A stretch of 64,000 nt of DNA, taken from the NCBI RefSeq assembly GCF_041914405.1, contig NZ_JAYSDK010000007.1:1-64000 (forward strand). Reading direction: 5' to 3'. Origin of the DNA: Zoogloea sp041914405. Its GTDB lineage: Bacteria; Pseudomonadota; Gammaproteobacteria; Burkholderiales; Rhodocyclaceae. Within the stretch, counting starts at the first letter, position 1. Each line of letters begins with the position of its first letter. Both the position numbers and the translations under genes were made by a program. This document shows, piece after piece, positions 57,122 through 64,000 of the stretch. Below the pieces are notes generated by a model. That model made no database searches and had not been told where the DNA came from. It worked only from the letters and a program-made list of their open reading frames with translations.

Positions 57122-58534
57122 ATGTCCGATCAGCCCCAACCCCAACGCGTCATCCCGATCCAGCCGCTGTTCAAGGCGGAGCCGAAGGTCTATCCCCGTT
57201 CCATCCAGGGTTTCTTCCAGCGTTGGCGCTGGGGTTTCGTGGCCCTCACCCAGCTGATCTTCTATGGCCTGTGCTGGTTGCCCTGGCACGGTCGGCAGGC
57301 CGTGCTGTTCGACCTGGAGGCGCGCCGCTTCTACCTGTTCGACCTGGTGCTGTGGCCGCAGGACACCATCTACCTGGCGCTGCTGCTGGTGCTGTCGGCG
57401 CTGGCCTTGTTCCTGTTCACCGCGGTGGCCGGGCGATTGTGGTGCGGCTACACCTGTCCGCAGACGGTCTATACGGAGATCTTCCTGTGGATCGAGAAGC
57501 AGATAGAAGGTGACCGCCAGCAGCGCATGAAGCTCGACGCGGCGCCGATGAGCGCCGCCAAGTTCGGCCGCAAGACGGCCAAGCACACGATCTGGCTGGT
57601 GCTGTCCCTGTGGACCGGTTTCACCTTCGTCGGCTATTTCACGCCGATCCAGGATCTCGGCCACGAGGCGCTCACCGTATCGATGACCGGCGCGGAGATC
57701 TTCTGGATACTGTTCTACGGTGCCGCCACCTACGGCAACGCCGGTTTCCTGCGCGAGCAGATGTGCAAGTACATCTGCCCCTACGCCCGCTTCCAGTTCG
57801 TGATGTTCGACTCCGACACGCTGATCATCACCTACGACGAGCAGCGCGGCGACCCGCGCGGCAGCCGCTCGAAGAAGGCCGATCCGCGCCAGCAGGGGCT
57901 TGGCGACTGCGTGGATTGCGGTATCTGCGTGCAGGTCTGCCCGACCGGCATCGACATCCGCAACGGTCTGCAGGTGGAATGCATCGGCTGCGCGGCGTGC
58001 ATCGACGCCTGCGACCAGGTGATGGACAAGATGAGCTACCCGCGTGGCTTGATCCGCTATTCGACGGAGAACGCCCTGAAGGAAGGCCTGGTGCGCAAGG
58101 ACATCGTGAGGCGTGCCTTCCGGCCGCGCACGCTGATTTACTCGGCGGTGTTCCTGACCCTGACGGTGGCTACCGGCTGGTCGCTGCTGACCCGCCCGCC
58201 GCTGAAGGTGGACGTGGTGCGCGACCGTGGCGTGATGGCCCGTGAAGCGGACGACGGCAGCATCGAGAACGTCTTCCAACTGCAGCTGATCAGCACCAGC
58301 GAGACCGAGCGCAGCTACACCGTCGGGGTGGCCGGCATTGACGGCATCCGCCTGGCTGCGCCGGTACAGGTGAAGGTGCCTGGCGCCGCCAGCACGGCGG
58401 TGACGGTCACCGTGCGGGTCGCGCCGGAAGCGGTGGAGAACCAGCACGGCTCGAAGCCGATGCACTTCGTCCTTACCGACAGTGCGGCGCCCGACGTGCG
58501 CATCGACGAGCCGGCCAAGTTCTGGCTCCCCTGA
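57122..58534 (+). CDS. ccoG: cytochrome oxidase accessory protein CcoG (RdxA/FixG)
   Basis: 470 residues, about five membrane helices. CGYTCPQTVYTEIFLW and CKYICPYARFQFVMFD are the membrane-side Cys motifs. A double [4Fe-4S] ferredoxin follows: CVDCGICVQVCPTGIDIRNG and CIGCAACIDACDQVMDK. The C-terminal periplasmic Ig-like domain is FixG_C. CcoG reduces copper for assembly of cbb3 oxidase. No ccoNOPQ genes lie in the window. Confidence 0.95.
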   Translation: MSDQPQPQRVIPIQPLFKAEPKVYPRSIQGFFQRWRWGFVALTQLIFYGLCWLPWHGRQAVLFDLEARRFYLFDLVLWPQDTIYLALLLVLSALALFLFTAVAGRLWCGYTCPQTVYTEIFLWIEKQIEGDRQQRMKLDAAPMSAAKFGRKTAKHTIWLVLSLWTGFTFVGYFTPIQDLGHEALTVSMTGAEIFWILFYGAATYGNAGFLREQMCKYICPYARFQFVMFDSDTLIITYDEQRGDPRGSRSKKADPRQQGLGDCVDCGICVQVCPTGIDIRNGLQVECIGCAACIDACDQVMDKMSYPRGLIRYSTENALKEGLVRKDIVRRAFRPRTLIYSAVFLTLTVATGWSLLTRPPLKVDVVRDRGVMAREADDGSIENVFQLQLISTSETERSYTVGVAGIDGIRLAAPVQVKVPGAASTAVTVTVRVAPEAVENQHGSKPMHFVLTDSAAPDVRIDEPAKFWLP

Positions 58535-58552
58535 AGACTCCCGCAGCCGGCT

Positions 58553-59041
58553 TCAGCGTTTCCAGAAGCCGGCGTGGGGGGCTGCCGCCTCGGCCTCCAG
58601 CCACGGCCCGTGCACTTCGATGCGGCGCTGGCCGCGGGCGAACACCTCGCGGCACGGCAGCGAGAAGGTCGGGTTCTCCGGGTGATCGCCGGTGAGGCCG
58701 AGCAGCGCGTGCTCCGACAGCGCATACACCACGCGGCCGATGCCGCACCAGTAGATCGCGCCGGCGCACATCGCGCAGGGCTCGGCGCTGGAATACAGCG
58801 TGGCCTTGGCCAGCTCTTCCGGTGTCAGGCGGCGCGCCGCCAGCGCCGCGGCGACCAGCTCGGCGTGGCGGGTCGGGTCGCCGTCGGGGGGCAGTGAATC
58901 GTTGCCGGCCTCGGCGACGATGTTCCCCGCAGCGTCGACGACCAATGCGGCGAAGGGGTGCTTGCCGCTGTCGCGCACGCGGCGGGACAGCTCGATGGCG
59001 TAACGCAGGAAATGTTCGTCCTGGGACGTGGGAAAGGACAT
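58553..59041 (-). CDS. nucleoside deaminase, cytidine-deaminase fold
   Basis: 162 residues. Zinc motifs: RHAELVAAALAA (HAE) and SSAEPCAMCAGAIYWCGIGRVVYAL (PCxxC). This is the guanine deaminase/TadA-like branch of the CDA superfamily, single domain and cytoplasmic. Its substrate is not fixed by sequence; the purine locus around it suggests guanine or another purine. It is convergent with ccoG and divergent from the BMP binding protein gene. Confidence 0.88.
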   Translation of the reverse strand: MSFPTSQDEHFLRYAIELSRRVRDSGKHPFAALVVDAAGNIVAEAGNDSLPPDGDPTRHAELVAAALAARRLTPEELAKATLYSSAEPCAMCAGAIYWCGIGRVVYALSEHALLGLTGDHPENPTFSLPCREVFARGQRRIEVHGPWLEAEAAAPHAGFWKR

Positions 59042-59202
59042 GCTCGTGCTCCGCTTGAAGGTGGGCGGATTATGGCCGCCGCCGCGAGCCGCTTTGTGCG
59101 CCGAACCATATACCGGTCATAACGGAACCGGGATGGGTTGCAGGATGTCCGGTTGTTACAGTGGCTCCCACGACGCACAACCCTGCCCACGGAGATTGCC
59201 CC

Positions 59203-60282
59203 ATGTCCCTGTCCCGCTTCAAGACCGCCGCCACCTGTGTCTTCGTGACACTGGGGCTGGCCAGCCAGGCCTTCGCCGCCGATCCCGCCAAGATCGGCTT
59301 CGTGTACATCGGCCCGACCGGCGACCACGGCTGGACCTTTTCCCACGACCAGGGTCGCAAGGCTGTGGACGCCAAGTTCGGTGACAAGGTGAAGACCACC
59401 TTTGTCGAGAACGTGCCGGAAACCGCTGACGCCGAGCGGGTCTTCCGCGACCTGGCCCAGCAGGGCTACAAGATCATCTTCGGCACCTCCTTCGGCTACA
59501 TGAACCAGGAGGTGAAGGTCGCCAAGGCCTTCCCGAACACCAAGTTCATGCATGCCACCGGCTACAAGACGGCCCCCAACCTGGGCGTCTACGACGTGCG
59601 CACCTACGAGGGCGCCTACATGCTCGGCGTGGTGGCCGGCAAGATGAGCAAGACCGGCAAGCTCGGCGTGGTGGCGTCGATCCCCATCCCCGAGGTGATC
59701 CGCAACATCAACGCCTTCACCCTCGGCGCCCGCAGCGTCAATCCGAAGGCCACCACCCGCGCGATCTGGGTGAACAGCTGGTTTGATCCGGGCAAGGAGC
59801 GCGAGGCCGCGCTGACCCTGATCGCCCAGGGCTCCGACGTGCTGATGCAGAACACCGATTCGCCGGCCGTCGTGCAGGCCGCCCAGGAGAAGGGCGTGCT
59901 GGCCTTCGGCTGGGATTCCGACATGACCAAGTTCGGCGGCAAGGCCCACCTGGCGGCCTCGGTGCTGCACTGGGACGTGATCTACACCAAGGCCGTCAGT
60001 GAAGTGCTCGACGGCACCTGGAAGTCCGGCGACATCTGGTGGGGCGTGAAGGAGGGCGCGGTGAACATCGAGTCCTTCGGCCCGGCGGTGCCCGCCGACG
60101 TCAAGAAGCTCGCCGAGGAGCGCCGCGACGCGATCAAGGCCGGCAAGCTGCATCCCTTCACCGGTCCGTTGAAGGCCCAGGACGGCAAGGAAGTGCTGGC
60201 CGCCGCCAAGACCATGGGCGACCCGGATCTGCGCAAGATGAACTTCTACGTGGAAGGCGTGGAAGGCTCGATTCCCAAGTAA
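59203..60282 (+). CDS. BMP-family ABC substrate-binding protein
   Basis: 359 residues from ATG 59203. The signal peptide ends ASQAFAAD. PAKIGFVYIGPTGDHGWTFSHDQGRKAVDAKFG, DLAQQGYKIIFGTSFGYMNQ, GVYDVRTYEGAYMLGVVAGKMS and FGWDSDMTKFGGKAHLAASVLHWD match BmpA/PnrA-like periplasmic proteins, which bind purine nucleosides. It is the only binding protein in the window that suits the ATPase and permeases at 45.7-49.4 kb, though 10 kb away and on the other strand. Confidence 0.9.
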   Translation: MSLSRFKTAATCVFVTLGLASQAFAADPAKIGFVYIGPTGDHGWTFSHDQGRKAVDAKFGDKVKTTFVENVPETADAERVFRDLAQQGYKIIFGTSFGYMNQEVKVAKAFPNTKFMHATGYKTAPNLGVYDVRTYEGAYMLGVVAGKMSKTGKLGVVASIPIPEVIRNINAFTLGARSVNPKATTRAIWVNSWFDPGKEREAALTLIAQGSDVLMQNTDSPAVVQAAQEKGVLAFGWDSDMTKFGGKAHLAASVLHWDVIYTKAVSEVLDGTWKSGDIWWGVKEGAVNIESFGPAVPADVKKLAEERRDAIKAGKLHPFTGPLKAQDGKEVLAAAKTMGDPDLRKMNFYVEGVEGSIPK

Positions 60283-60303
60283 GCGCTCCGGCGTTGTCAC
60301 GTG

Positions 60304-60339
60304 CGGCCAGGCAGAGCCTTCGGGGCTCGTGGCCTGCCG
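60304..60339. terminator. hairpin between converging genes
   Basis: CGGCCAGGCAGAGCC-TTCG-GGGCTCGTGGCCTGCCG forms a long GC-rich hairpin with a TTCG loop in the gap between the BMP and PEP-CTERM genes. No T-run, so termination is uncertain. Confidence 0.4.
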
Positions 60340-60361
60340 CGCGGGGTGCCGCCCCGGCCGG

Positions 60362-60979
60362 TCAGCGTCGCCGCCGCGCCAGCAGGCCGGTGCCGGCCAG
60401 GGCTGCCAGGGCCAGGCTGCCGGGTTCGGGGACGCTCTGCAGCGACAGGGTCATCGGCGTGAAAGCCAGGTCGATGTTGCCGTTTGCATCCGAGGCCGTG
60501 CCAAAGGCGCTGACCGAGGCGATGCCCAGGGTGTCCGGACCTGCCGCGGCGGCTGCGGCAGGGTTGTTCGCGATGGGGGCGGCCGATATCGAATCCAGCG
60601 GATTGCCGTCAGCGTCGAAGTTGAACACCATCAGCATGCCGTCGGAAAGACCGTTCAACTCGGTTCCGAGCGTCGTCGAGCCAAGCCGGTAGATCAGCCC
60701 CCAGCCGATCGACACCGTTTGCAGGAAATCCGCATAGTCGACGCTGAAGGCGCCGACCGCGGCATTGCCGGTGAAGGACAGCTGGAAGCCATCGATTTCC
60801 CCGTGTGTGCCGACGAGGTAGCCGTCGCCGTTCAGGTCCGTTCCGCTGAAGTAGCCGCTCACTGCGCCTCCGCCGGTGTAACCTGCCTGGTGAAACTCGT
60901 AGGTGGCGGCATGGCTGAAGGTGGCGAGAACCAGCAGGCCAAGGCCTGCGACGGCACGGCGGAGCGTGAATTTATGCAT
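60362..60979 (-). CDS. PEP-CTERM sorted exported protein
   Basis: 205 residues from ATG 60979 (the frame continues upstream without support). Signal peptide MHKFTLRRAVAGLGLLVLATFSHA. The body is Gly/Asp-rich (GTDLNGDGYLVGTHGEIDGFQLSFTG) and could bind calcium. The sorting tail is VPEPGSLALAALAGTGLLARRRR. It is the second exosortase substrate in the window. Function of the body unknown. Confidence 0.88.
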   Translation of the reverse strand: MHKFTLRRAVAGLGLLVLATFSHAATYEFHQAGYTGGGAVSGYFSGTDLNGDGYLVGTHGEIDGFQLSFTGNAAVGAFSVDYADFLQTVSIGWGLIYRLGSTTLGTELNGLSDGMLMVFNFDADGNPLDSISAAPIANNPAAAAAAGPDTLGIASVSAFGTASDANGNIDLAFTPMTLSLQSVPEPGSLALAALAGTGLLARRRR

Positions 60980-61146
60980 GGTGAGTCCCCGGTTGATTAG
61001 GTGGTTGCAGCCCCGTGTGCACGATCCGTCTATGCATTCGGGGTTTTGGAGTGTATGCCTTGTGAATTTATGCGGGCGTCTTTGATTACCCGTCCCGGTC
61101 ACCTGCCGATCTACAATCGAAGCGTTCCTGTAGTGGAGAACCGAAA

Positions 61147-62169
61147 ATGACTGCGCGCGATGCCCTCTCCCTGGCCCTCGGCATGCCCAAGGCCGAACTG
61201 CACGTCCATATCGAAGGCACCCTCGAGCCCGAACTGGCCTTCGCGCTGGCCCGCCGCAACGGTGTCGCGCTGCCCTATGCCGACGAGGCGGCGCTGAAGG
61301 CGGCTTACGCCTTCGACAGCCTGCAGAGCTTTCTCGACCTGTACTACGCCTGCGCCGACGTGCTGCGCACCCGCGAGGATTTCCGCGACCTGATGCTGGC
61401 CTACCTGGAGCGTGCCGCGGCGGATGGGGTGATCCACGCCGAGATCTTCTTTGACCCGCAGACCCACACCGCGCGTGGCATTCCCTTTGTCACCGTGCTC
61501 GATGGCCTTGAGGACGGGCTGGCCGAGGGCGCGCGGCGCTGGGGCATCTCGGGGCAGCTGATCCTGTGCTTCCTGCGCCATCTCAGCGAGGACGAATGCC
61601 TGGCCACGCTGGCCGAGGCCGAGCCCCACCTGGCGCGCATCCACGGCTTTGGGCTGGACTCGTCCGAGCGCGGCCACCCGCCGTCCAAGTTCGCGCGCCT
61701 GTTCGCCCGCTGCCGCGAACTCGGCAAGCCGGTGGTCGCCCACGCCGGTGAGGAAGGCCCGCCGGAATACATCACCGAAGCCCTCGACCTGCTCGGCGCT
61801 CGGCGCATCGACCACGGCGTGCGGGCGGTGGACGACCCGGCGGTGCTGGCCCGCCTGGCCAGGGACGGCATTCCGCTGACCGTCTGTCCGTTGTCCAACA
61901 CCCGCCTGTGCGTGTTTAAGGAGATGCGCGAGCACAGCCTGCCGCGCCTGCTCGCCGCCGGCGCCAAGGTCATGCTCAACAGCGATGACCCGGCTTATTT
62001 CGGCGGCTACCTCAACGCCAACATCCGCGCGGTGCATGAAGCCTTCAACTTCGACGCCGACACCTGGTATCGCCTGGCGCGCAACAGTTTCGAGGCAAGC
62101 TTCGCCAGCGACGCCGAAAAAGCCACCTGGATCGCTCGCCTCGACGCCTACTTCGCCGCCGCCCGCTGA
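61147..62169 (+). CDS. adenine deaminase (adenosine deaminase family, type 2)
   Basis: 340 residues. MPKAELHVHIEGTLEPELAFALARRNGVALPY carries HxH; LDSSERGHPPSKF, VAHAGEEGPPEYITEALDLLGARRIDHGVRA and LNSDDPAYFGGY supply the remaining metal and catalytic residues. The GHPPSKF block and the DPQTHTARGIPF segment match adenine rather than adenosine deaminases of this fold. It turns adenine into hypoxanthine, feeding xdhAB. Monocistronic, with a REP pair after the stop. Confidence 0.9.
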   Translation: MTARDALSLALGMPKAELHVHIEGTLEPELAFALARRNGVALPYADEAALKAAYAFDSLQSFLDLYYACADVLRTREDFRDLMLAYLERAAADGVIHAEIFFDPQTHTARGIPFVTVLDGLEDGLAEGARRWGISGQLILCFLRHLSEDECLATLAEAEPHLARIHGFGLDSSERGHPPSKFARLFARCRELGKPVVAHAGEEGPPEYITEALDLLGARRIDHGVRAVDDPAVLARLARDGIPLTVCPLSNTRLCVFKEMREHSLPRLLAAGAKVMLNSDDPAYFGGYLNANIRAVHEAFNFDADTWYRLARNSFEASFASDAEKATWIARLDAYFAAAR

Positions 62170-62188
62170 AGGCTTCGGCGCCTTCCCC

Positions 62189-62255
62189 GTAGGGGCGAAT
62201 TCATTCGCCCTCGGTCGCCTGCGCGAAGTCCGCGGGCGAATGAATTCGCCCCCAC
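62189..62255. repeat. REP/BIME-like inverted pair
   Basis: Two opposed units, core GGGCGAATTCATTCGCCC, with a 23-bp spacer, between the adenine deaminase and the BNR-repeat gene. Confidence 0.92.
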
Positions 62256-62408
62256 AGCCTCCTCCCGGCCCGCGAACTCCGCGCCGCCGGCGTGATCGAA
62301 GTCAGGCATTCCCGTACCTACGGGGCTGCCGGCGGCCCTGACACGCGCAGCGGACGCGTGCCGCAGCCGCTCTCCCGCCACAGCGGCGGTCTTTTGGAGG
62401 AGCGAGCG

Positions 62409-63587
62409 ATGGCAAGCGAGATCGACAAGGGGGCCGCGCAGTGCGGTCCTGGCAGCGTCCTGGTGCTGGTGGCCACGCGCAAGGGCGCCTGGCTGTACCA
62501 CGGCGATGCGACCCGCCAGCACTGGCGGGTGGAGGGCCCCCACTTCCTGGGCCACATCATCAACCACCTGGTGCTTGACCCGCGCGACGGGCGCACCCTG
62601 CTGGCAGCGGCCAAGACCGGCCACCTCGGGCCGACGGTGTTCCGTTCTACTGACCTGGGGCGCAGCTGGCAGGAAGCCGCCCGGCCGCCGGCCTTCGCGC
62701 CGGCCCCCGAAGGCCAGGGCGGGCGCTCGGTGGACCACACCTTCTGGCTGACCCCCGGCCACGCCGACCAGCCCGGCGTGTGGTACGCCGGCACTTCGCC
62801 GCAGGGCCTGTTCCGCTCGGAGGATGGCGGCGTCAGCTGGGCGCCGTTCTCGCCGATCAACGACGATCCCCAGTACCGCAAGTGGATGGGCACCGTGCAG
62901 GACGGCACGCCGGACGGCCCCAAGCTGCACTCCATCATCGTCGACCCGCGCGACGCCGAGCACCTGTACTTCGCCATGTCCGGCGGCGGCGTGCATGAGT
63001 CGGGAGACGGCGGCCGCAGCTTCGCGCCGCTGCTCAGTGGCATCGAGGTCGTCGAAGGCTTCGACGGCAGCGACCCGACCTTCCACGATCCCCACTGCGT
63101 GCGCCTGTGTCCGACCAATCCGGACCGGCTGTACCAGCAGAACCACTGCGGCATCTACCGCCTCGACCGCCCGTCCGACACCTGGCAGCGCATCGGCCGG
63201 GCGATGCCGGTGGAGGTCGGTGACATCGGCTTCCCGATGGTCGTCCATCCCCGCGACGCGAATGCGGTGTGGGTCTTCCCGATGGACGGCACCAGCGTGT
63301 GGCCGCGCACCAGCCCCGGCGGCAAGCCGGCGGTGTATGGCACCCGCGACGGCGGCGACAGCTGGCAGCGCCTCGACGCCGGCCTGCCGGCCGAGCAGGC
63401 GTGGTGGACTGTCAAGCGCCAGGCCATGACGGCCGACAGCGCCGACCCGGTCGGCCTGTATTTCGGCACCACCAGCGGCGAGCTGTGGATGAGCGGCGAC
63501 GAGGGCCGCCAATGGACGTGCATCGCCGCCCACCTGCCGGAGATCTACGCGGTGGAGGTGGCTATGGGGGTGGAGGGCGCGCCGTGA
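62409..63587 (+). CDS. BNR-repeat beta-propeller protein
   Basis: 392 residues from ATG 62409 with GGAGGAG upstream. Several Asp-box repeats: FRSTDLGRSWQEA, FRSEDGGVSWAPF, HESGDGGRSFAPL, YGTRDGGDSWQRL and WMSGDEGRQWTCI. These mark a sialidase/Vps10-like propeller. No signal peptide, so probably cytoplasmic. Sialidase catalytic residues are not evident; a glycosidase role should not be assumed. It is coupled to the ThiS/MoaD-like gene by GTGA overlap. Confidence 0.85.
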   Translation: MASEIDKGAAQCGPGSVLVLVATRKGAWLYHGDATRQHWRVEGPHFLGHIINHLVLDPRDGRTLLAAAKTGHLGPTVFRSTDLGRSWQEAARPPAFAPAPEGQGGRSVDHTFWLTPGHADQPGVWYAGTSPQGLFRSEDGGVSWAPFSPINDDPQYRKWMGTVQDGTPDGPKLHSIIVDPRDAEHLYFAMSGGGVHESGDGGRSFAPLLSGIEVVEGFDGSDPTFHDPHCVRLCPTNPDRLYQQNHCGIYRLDRPSDTWQRIGRAMPVEVGDIGFPMVVHPRDANAVWVFPMDGTSVWPRTSPGGKPAVYGTRDGGDSWQRLDAGLPAEQAWWTVKRQAMTADSADPVGLYFGTTSGELWMSGDEGRQWTCIAAHLPEIYAVEVAMGVEGAP

Positions 63588-63841
63588 AGGTGCTGATCCC
63601 CAGCGCGCTGCGCTCCTACACCGAGCAGGCTTACGCCGCGGCGGGCGGGGACACGTTGGCGGCGGTGCTGGCTGAACTGGACCGCAGCTATCCGGGTATC
63701 CGCTTCCGCATGATCGACGAGCAGAACCGCATCCGCCCGCACATCCGCTTCTTCGTCGATGGGGAGCAGGTCTTCGACCTGGCCCGGCGGCTCGACGGTG
63801 TGCAGGAGCTGGTCATCGTGCAGGCCCTCAGCGGCGGCTGA
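63584..63841 (+). CDS. ThiS/MoaD-like ubiquitin-fold protein
   Basis: 85 residues from GTG 63584, overlapping the stop of the BNR gene. MKVLIPSALRSYTEQAYAAAGGDTLAAVLAELDRSYPGIRFRMIDEQNRIRPHIRFFVDGEQVFDLARRLDGVQELVIVQALSGG has the beta-grasp pattern and ends in Gly-Gly like sulphur carriers. No thi or moa gene is adjacent, so it is unlikely to be the standard ThiS or MoaD. It may carry sulphur to, or be conjugated to, an unknown target, perhaps with the propeller protein. Confidence 0.85.
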   Translation: MKVLIPSALRSYTEQAYAAAGGDTLAAVLAELDRSYPGIRFRMIDEQNRIRPHIRFFVDGEQVFDLARRLDGVQELVIVQALSGG

Positions 63842-63857
63842 GGCGGGGCAAAAAAGG

Positions 63858-63896
63858 AGGGACGACGGGCGAGAGGGAGGATTCGCCCGCCGTCCC
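63858..63896 (-). terminator. terminator for a leftward gene entering from the right
   Basis: GGGACGACGGGCGA and TTCGCCCGCCGTCCC pair. On the minus strand the hairpin is followed by TTTTTT, so it would end a transcript coming from beyond the window. The last 100 bases hold no gene I can support. Confidence 0.6.
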
Positions 63897-64000
63897 GGCG
63901 GCACGGCCGAGGGGTCGGCGGCCGCCGTAACAACAACGCGGAGAACAACGAGGAGAAAACTTTCAATCAGCGGCACGGACCGGCGAAGGCCCGCGCCGCC

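Noticed and set aside
56996..58465. 489-aa minus-strand open frame
   Set aside because: Antisense to ccoG; His/Gln-rich shadow.
62409..63587. Sialidase or glycosyl hydrolase annotation
   Set aside because: Only Asp-box propeller repeats are visible; no catalytic Tyr/Glu/Arg set or signal peptide could be identified.

Overview
The window looks like a chromosomal segment of a GC-rich betaproteobacterium, probably of the Rhodocyclales. The grounds are zapA followed by 6S RNA, PEP-CTERM proteins, an NsrR/CcoG pair, cobalamin synthesis genes, a rhodoquinone gene (rquA) and a large purine-degradation locus. The order is inferred from gene content, not from a database search.

Layout. 1-3055 is a low-density accessory strip beside tRNA-Arg(CCG), holding a 5'-truncated endonuclease I gene, an FRG-domain protein and two unknowns. 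3056-20108 is core: cytochrome c5, 6S RNA, zapA, cobalamin genes (cbiP, cbiB, cobD, two BtuF-fold proteins), rquA, sfsA, dctA, a Tsx-like porin divergent from an NMT1-type ABC importer, a chemoreceptor and a flavodoxin. 20109-20193 is tRNA-Leu(GAG).

20170-38361 is an 18.2-kb integrative element inserted in the 3' end of tRNA-Leu. It is bounded by a 97-98-bp direct repeat, with paired integrase arm-type repeats just inside each end. It has a P4-type integrase, an AlpA regulator, two replication-type ATPases (DUF927 and DUF3987), a Nu1-like small terminase, an isolated 1,062-residue tail tape measure protein, and a region laid out like the P4 CI-RNA immunity system. It also has HicAB, a ClpP-fold protease cargo gene and a serine resolvase with a three-subsite res-like region. 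It lacks capsid, portal, large terminase and other tail genes. I read it as a phage satellite; a satellite with its own tape measure gene is the most unusual thing in the window.

38362-64000 is mostly purine metabolism. Xanthine dehydrogenase (xdhABC), a BMP-type nucleoside/purine ABC importer, 8-oxoguanine deaminase and guanine deaminase are read leftward. The matching BMP binding protein, a nucleoside deaminase and an adenine deaminase lie further right. The Tsx-like porin at 14 kb may be the outer-membrane entry. A REP/BIME-like repeat carrying GAATTC occurs at six intergenic sites outside the satellite. Also here are a B12-type radical SAM protein, an MFS exporter, a soluble CZB chemoreceptor, nsrR-ccoG, and a BNR-repeat protein coupled to a ThiS/MoaD-like protein.
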